DNA of 64,000 bases from Fimbriimonas planktonicus (GCA_965234685.1 OZ248539.1:1488001-1552000); one strand, 5' to 3'; positions 17,146 through 24,760 are shown, numbered from the stretch's first letter. A program made the numbers and translations. The notes: a model not told the origin generated them from the sequence alone.

Positions 17146-17881
17146 GTTTCATTTCCGAAACGTCCGTCACGTTGGCCAAAGTCGCAATGAACCGCGCGAT
17201 CACGACCGTCAAGTACATGGTCCCAAGGAACCCCTGCGAAATCGCGATCCAGCGGGCGTCCCCCCGTGGCGTAAAGTCGCCGTAGCCGATCGTCAACTGC
17301 GTTACAAAGCTGAAATACAGCGCGTCCTGCCCGGTATTTATCGGCGTGCCGGCCTGCCCAACCTCCGCATTCGGCAGCAGAAAATAAAGCATCGCGTAGC
17401 AAAGCCCGGTCTCCAGGTAGTTGATGAAGCTCATCACGATGACCCTTTCCTTCGAGCCAATCACGTGCTCCGGCTGTGCCGCCCCCATCGCCACCGGAAT
17501 GTAGCGGTCAAAAATCACAACCCGTTGAGCGTAAGCCGAGATATCCAAAATGCGCCAGATCGCAAATCCGATTAAAAAGGTCCGTAGCGCGGTGGCCGGC
17601 GGGTTGACGAGTTCCAACCCCATCACCTCGATCGCCACGCAGCTCAGGGTCAGAAAGTCGACCCGCAGCCCGTGCCAAAGCCGGCGCCGCGTGTACTCAT
17701 CGGGCTTATCAAGCCGAGTCTCCTTCCGCCCCAGCAAGAGCGTGCCCGGAAAAGTCATCAAACAAAGTAGCGCCGCGTACAGGGTGACAATCAGCGACGC
17801 GGTGTGCGACTCCCGCTTGTATCGCCAATAGCCGATCAGCGGATAAAAGCCTTCTTCAACAATCCTGAGCCACTTGTTCAA
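17141..17881 (-). CDS. Ion channel protein with K+-type selectivity filter
   Basis: A 246-residue membrane protein. The filter TIGYGD is at residues 197-202, preceded by a pore helix (YFSFVTQL) and followed by a last membrane helix (GFLGTMYLTVVIARFIATL). Three further hydrophobic segments lie in the N-terminal half (about 28-48, 74-92, 97-115). This is the Ion_trans_2 layout. It lies 51 bases upstream of the protease-nuclease gene on the same strand. An inverted repeat (GTTAAG-AAAA-CTTAAC, 17130-17145) overlaps its stop codon, so the two genes may or may not share a transcript. No ligand-binding domain is attached. Confidence 0.88.
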   Translation of the reverse strand: MNKWLRIVEEGFYPLIGYWRYKRESHTASLIVTLYAALLCLMTFPGTLLLGRKETRLDKPDEYTRRRLWHGLRVDFLTLSCVAIEVMGLELVNPPATALRTFLIGFAIWRILDISAYAQRVVIFDRYIPVAMGAAQPEHVIGSKERVIVMSFINYLETGLCYAMLYFLLPNAEVGQAGTPINTGQDALYFSFVTQLTIGYGDFTPRGDARWIAISQGFLGTMYLTVVIARFIATLANVTDVSEMKR

Positions 17882-17902
17882 CGCGGCTCCATTCTAACTC
17901 GG

Positions 17903-18760
17903 ATGCCTTTTTCGCATACCGGATACGCTAAATGGGTGATCGTTCTGCTCTCGGCCCTCTTGATCGCCTCTCCGGCCACGCCGGACCTTCACCTAGTGTC
18001 GAAATCCGCCCGAGCGATCGTGTCGCCAAAAGTTGGCCGCCTCATCTACTTCGGTCCGCTCAACGGCCCGAACCTACTCTGGCTAGATCGCTCCGCTCCC
18101 GATGGACCGTGGCGAAATTGGGGCGGCGATAAGCTCTGGACGGCACCGCAAAGCGACTGGAACTGGCCGCCGGTGTTGCAACACGATGGCCTACCGCACC
18201 ACGCCAGCCTCAACGACAACACGATCCACCTGCTCTCCGACCCCGATGCCCGCGGCGTCCGGTTTGTGCGTGAATTTTGTCTTAATGGCCGAGAGCTGAC
18301 GATTGTGAACCGGATGGAAAACTTCGGCCACGACCCGGTCCGCGCCGCCATCTGGCAGATCACCCAGATTCCCGGACCAAGCGAGATTCGCTTTGCCTAC
18401 GAGCCGTCGGCCCTCTTTCCCGCTGGCTGGGAAGCCTATCCCTGGACCACCCAAGGCGCGACTCGCATCTATCGCGACGCCAACGAAATCGCCATTTCGC
18501 CAAACTTCGCCACCGCCCAAAAGTACGGCATGGCCACCAAGGCGGGCTACCTCCGGGCCAAAATTGGCGACTTCTGGCTCCGCCTAACCCACCCCTACCG
18601 CCCCCAAGCAACCTACGCCGACAACGGCAAAGCCCAGCAGGTCTTCCTCAGTAACTCCCCCCGCTACGCCGAACTAGAGGTAACCGCCCCCCTAGCAACC
18701 ATCCCATCCCGCGGCCACCAGGCGATGACGACAACCCTCTCCTTCGAAAGGGCCCGTTAG
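17903..18760 (+). CDS. Exported DUF4380-like protein
   Basis: 285 residues starting at ATG 17903 with a signal peptide (WVIVLLSALLIASPATPDLHL). The rest resembles DUF4380 proteins, predicted beta-sandwich proteins related in shape to aldose-1-epimerases: GRLIYFGPLNGPNLLWLD, then WNWPPVLQHDGLPH and TIVNRMEN. The frame continues 33 codons further upstream, but those overlap the divergent channel gene and would bury the signal peptide. The substrate is unknown, though sugar-related binding would suit the carbohydrate enzymes elsewhere in the window. Confidence 0.75.
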   Translation: MPFSHTGYAKWVIVLLSALLIASPATPDLHLVSKSARAIVSPKVGRLIYFGPLNGPNLLWLDRSAPDGPWRNWGGDKLWTAPQSDWNWPPVLQHDGLPHHASLNDNTIHLLSDPDARGVRFVREFCLNGRELTIVNRMENFGHDPVRAAIWQITQIPGPSEIRFAYEPSALFPAGWEAYPWTTQGATRIYRDANEIAISPNFATAQKYGMATKAGYLRAKIGDFWLRLTHPYRPQATYADNGKAQQVFLSNSPRYAELEVTAPLATIPSRGHQAMTTTLSFERAR

Positions 18761-18768
18761 CGTCGCGA

Positions 18769-18802
18769 GCCCCCTTCTTTCGCCCCCAGCGAGAGAAGGG
18801 GG
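18769..18802. repeat. Hairpin repeat, divergent copy
   Basis: CCCCCTTCTTTC and GAGAGAAGGGGG form a stem around a short loop, followed by GTTGGGGGAAGAGAGCC. It looks like a diverged relative of the three closer copies at 20321, 22302 and 23472. It lies just after the DUF4380 gene at the left edge of the accessory gene array. The remaining gap to 19027 holds short direct repeats (CAAAGCCA/CAAAGCCAT) and nothing else clear. Confidence 0.6.
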
Positions 18803-19027
18803 TTGGGGGAAGAGAGCCGACTAGCCAAAGTTTTCGTCATTGCGAAAATCTTCGCGAGAGTGATCCCTGCAGCAATTCAAGGCCACACAAAGCCAGACAA
18901 AGCCATTCAAAGCGCCTGCCTGACGAATCCGAACTTCCGAACAAACCCGAACAAAGCAGCCTGGTAATGGGGCAACGAAAAGCAAAAATCCCGCCATCAC
19001 CGTGCTTACGCAACCTCGGAACCGAAG

Positions 19028-19384
19028 CTACTTACCCCAAGGCGGACCAACCGGCTTTGTCCAAGGCGAAACGGTCTTGAGTGAATCATGGCAATCAATA
19101 CATTCCCAGTTACCTCCCGTCTCTTCCGGAAAGCGAACCCCAATCAACGTGCATTCACTGAAAACGACATTCTTCAAAGTACAATGAGAAAAATCCGCCG
19201 AAGTCAAATCGCAACGGGTAAAGCGCACCCGGTCAAGAAGAAGGTCCCCAAAGTCCGCGGCAAACCACTCCACCCAACCAATCTCCATCTGACTTAGGGA
19301 ATCGCAATTGCCTAAAGTCAAATAAGTGCAGGCAGTTTTTTGGTTGTTAAGTTCAAAACCAGGACCAGTCTGTATAACTACCAT
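19028..19384 (-). CDS. Small pentapeptide-repeat-like protein
   Basis: A 118-residue protein. Its middle (residues about 45-85) reads as A(D/N)LXX-type pentapeptides: LLLDRVRFTRCDLTSADFSHC, given here only in part, then LKNVVFSECTLIGVRF. With only about seven or eight repeats it would be a short right-handed beta-helix. Pentapeptide proteins are often protein-binding mimics of DNA or scaffolds. It is Cys-rich for its size (six Cys). It is the last gene of the minus-strand accessory array. Confidence 0.6.
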   Translation of the reverse strand: MVVIQTGPGFELNNQKTACTYLTLGNCDSLSQMEIGWVEWFAADFGDLLLDRVRFTRCDLTSADFSHCTLKNVVFSECTLIGVRFPEETGGNWECIDCHDSLKTVSPWTKPVGPPWGK

Positions 19385-19427
19385 CTCGCCTTACCCTCAA
19401 CGGCCGTACGCCTTCTAAGAAGCCAAC

Positions 19428-19781
19428 TCAAATGAGCTCACTTGATTCTCGTACTTTCCATGCGAATACCAACATGCATCCCACAAGGTACGCGGCTGGC
19501 TGGACCGGCGGCAGTATTTGAGTCCAACCCTTCGGCGCGTTTTCCTTAATCGATATTGCAAGGCAAACGGCAATACCCGCGATTGCCGTGATTGTTAAGA
19601 GCTTGTTCCGTATGTTTCCAACCGACGGACTCGTTGACGCCAACATCGCTACCGCCGACGCAATCAAGACGGTATCAATCTGCAGGCTTGAGCCTCCAAG
19701 AACCCGCGAGCTGATCCAGCAAACCAAGAGCACCAACCCTCCGACAACTCGCGTGCGTTCAGAAACGGGCAATTTCATCAT
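19428..19781 (-). CDS. Small membrane protein
   Basis: 117 residues with four hydrophobic segments: VVGGLVLLVCWISSRVLGG, IDTVLIASAVAMLAS, LLTITAIAGIAVCLAIS and AAYLVGCMLVFAWKV. No family recognised. It lies 43 bases upstream of the pentapeptide gene in the same orientation, so the two may be co-transcribed. Confidence 0.6.
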   Translation of the reverse strand: MMKLPVSERTRVVGGLVLLVCWISSRVLGGSSLQIDTVLIASAVAMLASTSPSVGNIRNKLLTITAIAGIAVCLAISIKENAPKGWTQILPPVQPAAYLVGCMLVFAWKVRESSELI

Positions 19782-19857
19782 CCTTTCGTCCTGATGACGT
19801 CCAGTCTATCACCAGCACAACCCAAGACTCAGGGACCTACGAGAGGCTGAATTGATC

Positions 19858-20196
19858 TCAAAGGATGGCAATCATGGTGTCCACAACGTCACTTTGTCGA
19901 GGAAGCTCCACCACCACAACATCTGGCAGCCCGGCTTCCACTGCGCTAAACGTCGGCGTTACCGGACCGGGAATGGCCAGCACCACCGGGCGTCCCTTAC
20001 TCTCACACTTGCAGCACACTTCATAGCCATCCTTCATTGGCATCATTGCGGCCACGATGGCTAAATCCCAAGGCTCCGTCAACAAGCGTTCCAACAGCTT
20101 GTCACCTTCGAAAATCTGCTCAAAAACCACCCCGTCGCGCGGGGTGATTTTATAACCGTACAAAAGATCCTCAATGCTGCAGACAACTCTCTTCAC
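19858..20196 (-). CDS. Receiver-like protein lacking the phosphoacceptor aspartate (pseudo-receiver)
   Basis: A 112-residue protein that follows the response-regulator receiver pattern. WDLAIVAAMMPMKDGYEV aligns with the usual DLVLLDVMMPGMDGYEV, and RPVVLAIPG with the beta-4 strand. The phosphorylated Asp is replaced by Ala (IVAAMMP), and no clear Lys occurs where the conserved beta-5 Lys is expected (VVVVELPRQ). It stands alone with no kinase or output domain nearby. It may be a degenerate switch or simply share the fold. Confidence 0.55.
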   Translation of the reverse strand: MKRVVCSIEDLLYGYKITPRDGVVFEQIFEGDKLLERLLTEPWDLAIVAAMMPMKDGYEVCCKCESKGRPVVLAIPGPVTPTFSAVEAGLPDVVVVELPRQSDVVDTMIAIL

Positions 20197-20320
20197 TGTA
20201 TCGTGTCTCTCAGGTTTCCGACCCTCTAAACTATCCGCGGCAAGAAGCTCCGCCGCGAACTCTCTAAGGTCATCTTTGAACGCATAGCGGGTACTTCCAT
20301 TCTAGCCACCCACGATCTCA

Positions 20321-20393
20321 GACACGGAGAAACCGTTTGAGCCCCTTCTCCATTCCGATGGAGAAGGGGTCGGGGGATGAGGACCCGCCAAGC
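20321..20393. repeat. Hairpin repeat, copy A
   Basis: The core CCCCTTCTCC-ATTCCGAT-GGAGAAGGGG (20342-20369) is a perfect 10-base stem. It is preceded by GAGAAACCGTTTGAG and followed by TCGGGGGATGAGGACCCGCC. It lies between two minus-strand genes (20418 and 20196). The core and both flanks recur at 22302 and 23472. Confidence 0.85.
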
Positions 20394-20417
20394 CGAAACC
20401 AACATCGTCGCGCCGGG

Positions 20418-20693
20418 TCATTGACTGCCTTCTCCCTCGAGGCAACTTGCAAGGAACTTAAGCAATTCCCGCCGACGCTCTAAAACGAGCACCTCGACCA
20501 TCTGCTCAAACTCGGATTCACTCACTGGCTCAGTCCGATGATGGAGCAAAATCGACCCAGCGGCCGCCCTGCCTTGATAGATAACGTGGACGTCCATTCT
20601 CTCCTCGCCGTCCGCGGACGACACTTCTGCAGTAGCCAATAGGTGCCCAAATATTCGGGTCCGAAATGGTTCAATGTGCTCGACCTCGCTCAT
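20418..20693 (-). CDS. Small hypothetical protein
   Basis: Unrecognised, 91 residues from the Met at 20693. An upstream ATG at 20768 would overlap the preceding gene by 22 bases. The sequence is a plausible small alpha/beta protein (FRTRIFGHLLATAEVSS, then MDVHVIYQGRAAAGSILLHH) ending in an acidic helical tail (FEQMVEVLVLERRRELLKFLAS). Small size, acidity and array position would fit an immunity or adaptor protein, but nothing proves this. Confidence 0.5.
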   Translation of the reverse strand: MSEVEHIEPFRTRIFGHLLATAEVSSADGEERMDVHVIYQGRAAAGSILLHHRTEPVSESEFEQMVEVLVLERRRELLKFLASCLEGEGSQ

Positions 20694-20746
20694 CTTTAGA
20701 GACTGCTCCCCAACTGCTGTTCGTCTCGAACTCAGGTTAGCCGAGT

Positions 20747-21406
20747 TTAACGCCGCATCTTCTGCCAACGTTCAAGGTTTGCAGCCAAGGAGTCTGGCGG
20801 CATAATTTGCCCGTCTTCTGGCGACCAGTCTGTTCCAAGAACGCAATTCCTGGCAATGTCTGCCGACGACGCATGCAAGGTGCCAATAGGCAATTCAGTC
20901 AAGTCAAAATCGCTTCGGTGCCACAAAAAAGCGGTATTGACACTATATTCGAAGACATCGGCAAATACCGCAAAAAGACACCCGTCTATACCCTCGGCGT
21001 AGTTTGCAAAGCTAGAAGCCGAACAAACCTCGAGTGTAAGTGGGTCCCGGTACAGGCCATTTAGCCAAGCATCACGGGTAGACCGCCGCGCAAATAAGAG
21101 GGCTACAGGCGTCGTAGATACGGGCCGCATGTACTCTATCCCCGCCACTATCGAAGGCACATCGTTAAAACTCCAAGTTTGCTGAAAATCTGAGTTCGTG
21201 TTATCGAGAATTTGAAGGCCTTCTGACTCCACTCGAGGTACGCCACTTAGTTCCGGAGTCTCCAGCTCAGTCAACATCAGCCCACGCAGTTTCGGTTGGA
21301 CTTGTTCAAGCAGTTGCAAAAAAAACACAAACGGCGACGGCATTTCCCCGACCTCCAATGCGGCACCGTGCCAACCAGGCAGAACGATCACTTCTTGGTT
21401 GTTCAT
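20747..21406 (-). CDS. Hypothetical protein, 219 residues
   Basis: Not recognised. A soluble, acidic protein without membrane segments or signal peptide. Aromatic-rich stretches include VLPGWHGAALEVG, FVFFLQLLEQVQP and CLFAVFADVFEYSVNTAFLWH. It opens 18 bases after the stop of the upstream array gene (21425). Base composition is AT-richer than the housekeeping genes on both sides. Confidence 0.6.
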   Translation of the reverse strand: MNNQEVIVLPGWHGAALEVGEMPSPFVFFLQLLEQVQPKLRGLMLTELETPELSGVPRVESEGLQILDNTNSDFQQTWSFNDVPSIVAGIEYMRPVSTTPVALLFARRSTRDAWLNGLYRDPLTLEVCSASSFANYAEGIDGCLFAVFADVFEYSVNTAFLWHRSDFDLTELPIGTLHASSADIARNCVLGTDWSPEDGQIMPPDSLAANLERWQKMRR

Positions 21407-21424
21407 AGCTACGTAAACCCGTTC

Positions 21425-21865
21425 TTAATTTCTCGGAATGTCTAGCGGCACCACATCGTATCCACCACACTGAAGCTCAGGCCATCGCAGAGCTAAATAT
21501 TTTTGCGCTACTGGCCATTTCCGTGACTCCGCGATTACCGATTGCTGAACGTTCTGACGAATTTCCTCTGGAGTCGGAGCATCAAGATCTCTTAACTCCA
21601 GAGCAATATCCGCTATGGAGGCTTCACCTCCCTTCATCCGCCGGAAGAGTGCTCCCGAATCTGAAGGCACGGCTAATCCTGGTGTTAAAACCAGCAGCCA
21701 AGCGTTTTCCACGTACCAAAAGCGAATGATGAAGCTGAGATGCTCGCCGTCCGGCTGTCTCCTCAAGTGCCGAATAACGCGCCCATACCGGGAGTTCAGC
21801 ATAGTGGAACTGAGCACAGCCTGAGCCAGCGCGCCAGGTAAGAGGAATATCTTAGGAATTCTCAT
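21425..21865 (-). CDS. Hypothetical protein, 146 residues
   Basis: Not recognised. The start at ATG 21865 is chosen because it begins a plausible N-terminus (MRIPKIFLLPGALAQAVLSS) and overlaps the upstream membrane-protein gene by only 14 bases; the frame runs open 37 codons further. The sequence is soluble with a basic middle (SRYGRVIRHLRRQ). A Trp/Tyr-rich strand region (FIIRFWYVENAWLLVLTPG) follows. It is part of the unidirectional accessory array. Confidence 0.5.
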   Translation of the reverse strand: MRIPKIFLLPGALAQAVLSSTMLNSRYGRVIRHLRRQPDGEHLSFIIRFWYVENAWLLVLTPGLAVPSDSGALFRRMKGGEASIADIALELRDLDAPTPEEIRQNVQQSVIAESRKWPVAQKYLALRWPELQCGGYDVVPLDIPRN

Positions 21866-22208
21866 TGGTCGAACTCGTCCGCTCAGTTTCCAACTCAGGC
21901 TCAGTCTTGTCCCAGGTCCTTGGCTTTGACTTAAAATATTGTACGAAAACCACGGCAAGGAGAGTTTGAACCACAAAACTCAACCCCACTCCACGAAATC
22001 CAGAGTAAATCCCCGATTCGTGAACCCATAGGACCATCAAAGAATAAGTGTGTGCTGCAAGTACTCGTCCATCTTTCGTAAGCCCGCCAAGCCCAATCAT
22101 GAACAGGATCTGCACGCCGAATTGGATGGCTCGAAAGTAATGTTTCTGCCCCTCAGGCGCTTCGCTTCCGATTTCCGCGATCAGATTAAGTAAGTCCATC
22201 ATCGCCAA
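21852..22208 (-). CDS. Small membrane protein
   Basis: 118 residues with about three hydrophobic segments (FGVQILFMIGLGGLT, LAAHTYSLMVLWVH and GVGLSFVVQTLLAVVFVQYF) and an acidic, Thr/Ser/Glu-rich tail. Not recognised. Its 3' end overlaps the next gene of the array by 14 bases, suggesting one transcript for 22208-20418. Confidence 0.55.
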   Translation of the reverse strand: MAMMDLLNLIAEIGSEAPEGQKHYFRAIQFGVQILFMIGLGGLTKDGRVLAAHTYSLMVLWVHESGIYSGFRGVGLSFVVQTLLAVVFVQYFKSKPRTWDKTEPELETERTSSTNENS

Positions 22209-22301
22209 GACAGCGCTCCCTGGTTAGACGACGCTCTGAGAGCATCGTCCGCCCCGGCGTGATCGGCCTGGAGCCAAATCAAGCTAAAACACCCCGCCGC
22301 T

Positions 22302-22430
22302 TCACGCAACAAACATGCCGTCATGTTTCCGCAATTATCGTACACCAGAAATCGTTTGAGCCCCTTCTCCATTCCGATGGAGAAGGGGACGGGGGATGAG
22401 GACGCGACCAGCCAAATTTCGGACGATCGA
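22302..22430. repeat. Hairpin repeat, copy B (long form)
   Basis: The core stem is at 22361-22388. Compared with copy A it extends left through CACGCAACAAACATGCCG and CATCG/TATCG-TACAC, and right through GGGGGATGAGGACGCGACCAGCC and AATTTCGGACGA. About 120 bases match copy C closely. The gap 22209-22583 otherwise holds no gene; short frames across it merely translate the repeat. Confidence 0.85.
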
Positions 22431-22583
22431 CCTATCGGCCAGGAAAGGACACTTGCATCCACAACCGAACCCTTTTCGTCTTGCCTGAGAAAGACCACTT
22501 GCCGCTGAACTTAATGCCGCCACCGGACTTAATGCAAATTGAATCCTAACGATTAGAAATATTAAGCGTCCTAACAAGCCTGC

Positions 22584-23423
22584 TCACAAGTCGAAGGCCA
22601 CTCTAAACCCGGCTGGCTCTAAGTTATGGCAGCGCATCCCGACCATCGCTCCGGATAGATAGTCCTCATTCATCTCAATTCGCAGGCCCGAATAGAGGAT
22701 TTTGTCCCGACGTCCCAGAGGTTTGATGACAGGGCCTCTGAGCCAATAATCCGGACCATAAGCTCCTTGCACGAGTTCACGGACATTTCCCCATAGTCCT
22801 TTTACACCTTGAGAGCTGCATGCTAGATCTGGGGAATCAACAGGAATCACTTCCGGCAAAATTTCCTTCACGGTCCCTTGAGTAAGGCTTCGGCTAGCTT
22901 GATGCCCAAGAAAACTGCGGCGGTGACGCCCCCTGAGCAAAAACTCAAATTCTTCTTCTCGAAGCAAACGACCGCCAACAAGGGAACAAAACGTAATGGC
23001 CTCAGCATAGGAAACTCCTAGCACTGGCATGTCATCAGAGTAGCCCGAAATATCGAAAGTGCTATGCCAGTACTGTTTATCTTGATCTGGGATTGGCAAA
23101 GAGGATTCAAGGTATATCCTGCGAAAATTCTCGTTCGAAATTGCGCAGCGCATGACTCGAAATGGGCGGATGCGAGCCCGTCTCGGCGGGCAGTCGCTTA
23201 GAATTTCAGCCGCAATCTTCTTTCCAAATTCGTCGCTGATCGTGTCCACATCTGGAGCGTGAATACCGAGACGTACAGCACCGGGCCGCTCGAACGCAAC
23301 CATGTTTGCGTTGGAACAAACTTTGCTCACATACTCTTGAGAATCAGACTTCAATTGAAGACACCTAACGTTGCCAGCACATCGGCACAAGAGGCGAGAA
23401 AATAAGAAAATCGTGCGAGCCAA
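22584..23423 (-). CDS. Formylglycine-generating-enzyme (SUMF1) family domain protein
   Basis: A 279-residue protein with the FGE-sulfatase / C-type-lectin-like fold. DMPVLGVSYAEAITFCSLVGG and RLLREEEFEFLLRG match the PVxxVSWxxAxxYCxWxGxRLPTEAEWE block. GVKGLWGNVRELVQ matches the GNVWEW block, and AGFRVAFDL is the standard ending. The family includes protein-modifying enzymes, hydroxylases and binding proteins. No Cys pair typical of true FGE is evident near the C-terminus, so sulfatase activation is unlikely. The N-terminal 40 residues (MARTIFLFSRLLCRC) could be a poor signal peptide; Met at residue 41 is an alternative start. It is the only array gene with a clear family. Confidence 0.78.
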   Translation of the reverse strand: MARTIFLFSRLLCRCAGNVRCLQLKSDSQEYVSKVCSNANMVAFERPGAVRLGIHAPDVDTISDEFGKKIAAEILSDCPPRRARIRPFRVMRCAISNENFRRIYLESSLPIPDQDKQYWHSTFDISGYSDDMPVLGVSYAEAITFCSLVGGRLLREEEFEFLLRGRHRRSFLGHQASRSLTQGTVKEILPEVIPVDSPDLACSSQGVKGLWGNVRELVQGAYGPDYWLRGPVIKPLGRRDKILYSGLRIEMNEDYLSGAMVGMRCHNLEPAGFRVAFDL

Positions 23424-23471
23424 TCCGACTTCTCTCGGACCAAATCCTCACTGATAAGCTGTCCCGCACCA

Positions 23472-23600
23472 TCACGCAACAAACATGCCGCCATGCTTCG
23501 TGATCATCGTACACGAGAAACCGTTTGAGCCCCTTCTCCATTCCGATGGAGAAGGGGACGGGGGATGAGGACCCGCCCAGTCATATTTCGGACGAGCAAC
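23472..23600. repeat. Hairpin repeat, copy C (long form)
   Basis: The core stem is at 23530-23557. The left flank ATCACGCAACAAACATGCCG and right flank GGGGGATGAGGACCCGCC, then ATATTTCGGACGA, align with copy B. It lies between the SUMF1-like gene and the next minus-strand gene at 23700. Confidence 0.85.
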
Positions 23601-23699
23601 CCGTTGGATCGCTAGAGAAATTCGCCTCCTCAATCAGGTTCTAGACATCGTGCAGATACAAAATCTCATGCTAACCGTCCCCACCGCCAACATCAGTGC

Positions 23700-23951
23700 T
23701 CATCTCTTCAGAAGCATTGCCAGCAGGAAAAGAAGCGGATAAACATGGTAGCTGGCTCGCAGGCCAACAACGGGCCGTTCCGCCAAAACCGCGGGCAAAT
23801 GAAAAATGCTGAAAAGGATCGCGAAGACACCGAACAACTGAACGCCCCACGCGGGTTGGGACGGAATATAGCAACCAAGCCAAACAAGGAAAGCCGAGAT
23901 GACGATGGACTCTACAGAACCTGTCCTTGTAACGCTGATTCTGCTTTTCAT
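23700..23951 (-). CDS. Small membrane protein
   Basis: 83 residues with about three hydrophobic segments: IVISAFLVWLGCYIP, WGVQLFGVFAILFSIFHLPA and YHVYPLLFLLAMLL. Not recognised. It lies upstream of repeat C in the unidirectional array. The overlapping frame at 23671-23883 is less protein-like and was not chosen. Confidence 0.55.
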   Translation of the reverse strand: MKSRISVTRTGSVESIVISAFLVWLGCYIPSQPAWGVQLFGVFAILFSIFHLPAVLAERPVVGLRASYHVYPLLFLLAMLLKR

Positions 23952-24029
23952 TTCAAAACTCCTTCCCCGCGATTCCTTGCAAAAATGGCCGATCGAATTT
24001 GCCCAAGGGATCTAAGTTGGCAATCATAA

Positions 24030-24179
24030 TCAGCCAAACCTCGACCATAACATCTTGAACCCCAAGTCCAAGTATGCAACAAGTGCCACAAAGCTAACCA
24101 CAACCCAAAACAGTTGCCGCTTCGGATGATTATCTAGGAGACCAACCATAGTCAGAACAAAAAGGAAGAGATATATCAT
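24030..24179 (-). CDS. 49-residue membrane miniprotein
   Basis: A short frame with an AGGTG ribosome site four bases before the ATG (24179). The product is almost wholly two membrane helices (IYLFLFVLTMVGLLD and LFWVVVSFVALVAYLDLGF) joined by a basic loop (NHPKRQ), ending WSRFG. It fits exactly between two array genes on the same strand. No family recognised. The signals and hydrophobic pattern support a real gene. Confidence 0.55.
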   Translation of the reverse strand: MIYLFLFVLTMVGLLDNHPKRQLFWVVVSFVALVAYLDLGFKMLWSRFG

Positions 24180-24198
24180 CGTTCACCTTTTCATTCTG

Positions 24199-24588
24199 TT
24201 AGGCAAAGAAAAGACTCTTATGCCCGCGTCCAACCCAGTCTTCGAGCTCCTCTACCTCAACGATTCCTCCTCCGCCAACATCGTCATATATGTAGACCAA
24301 GGATCCTTTCAACAACCTAATCACGGTTTGCACCACTCTTTCAGCAAACGTTTCTATATCAGGGCAACCACCAATCATATAGAAATCGTGCATGTACCCT
24401 AACCTTGAGTGCAACTCGACATAGCCTTTAAAGCGCACAACGAAACCGTCCGCACCCGACTTGCGTGGCGACACCACCAAATCGCCATTCGGCTCACGAC
24501 TAAGATCAGCCAATTCCAATAGTTCCGCCGATCCTAAGAGCCGGTCGCGAATCAGCTGAAACTCCTCCTCGGCCTCGTCTTGTTGCAT
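24199..24588 (-). CDS. Hypothetical protein, 129 residues
   Basis: Unrecognised soluble acidic protein. ATG 24588 (MQQDEAEEEFQLIRDRLLG) is favoured over 24627. The pattern FVVRFKGYVELHSRLGYMHDFYMIGG followed by an acidic C-terminus (EVEELEDWVGRGH), the first quoted here only to its clear strand features, is reminiscent of small immunity-type proteins. That is inference. It is the first gene of the minus-strand array; the 172 bases to the next gene show no repeat copy. Confidence 0.5.
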   Translation of the reverse strand: MQQDEAEEEFQLIRDRLLGSAELLELADLSREPNGDLVVSPRKSGADGFVVRFKGYVELHSRLGYMHDFYMIGGCPDIETFAERVVQTVIRLLKGSLVYIYDDVGGGGIVEVEELEDWVGRGHKSLFFA

Positions 24589-24760
24589 TTTCACAATCCT
24601 ACTCCAACGTCCCGTCGAAAAGGCCAAAAAATGAGCCCCTCGGGAGCACCATCAAGCTCAAACAAGACGGGAACTGGGGTGCGGCCGGCTCTGCCGCCGC
24701 TTTCCGCGGTCGGAAGAACTCAGCGAAAGAACGCACAATCCCGAACCAAAGCCCCCGCAA

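Noticed and set aside
22199..22577. Minus-strand frames of 80-99 codons across the repeat region
   Set aside because: They translate the hairpin repeat and its flanks; the same peptide segment would arise at each repeat copy, and no ribosome site is present.
23472..23612. attC-like core GTTGGAT after repeat C
   Set aside because: A 7-base match of this looseness is expected by chance, the other repeat copies lack it, and no integron integrase is visible.
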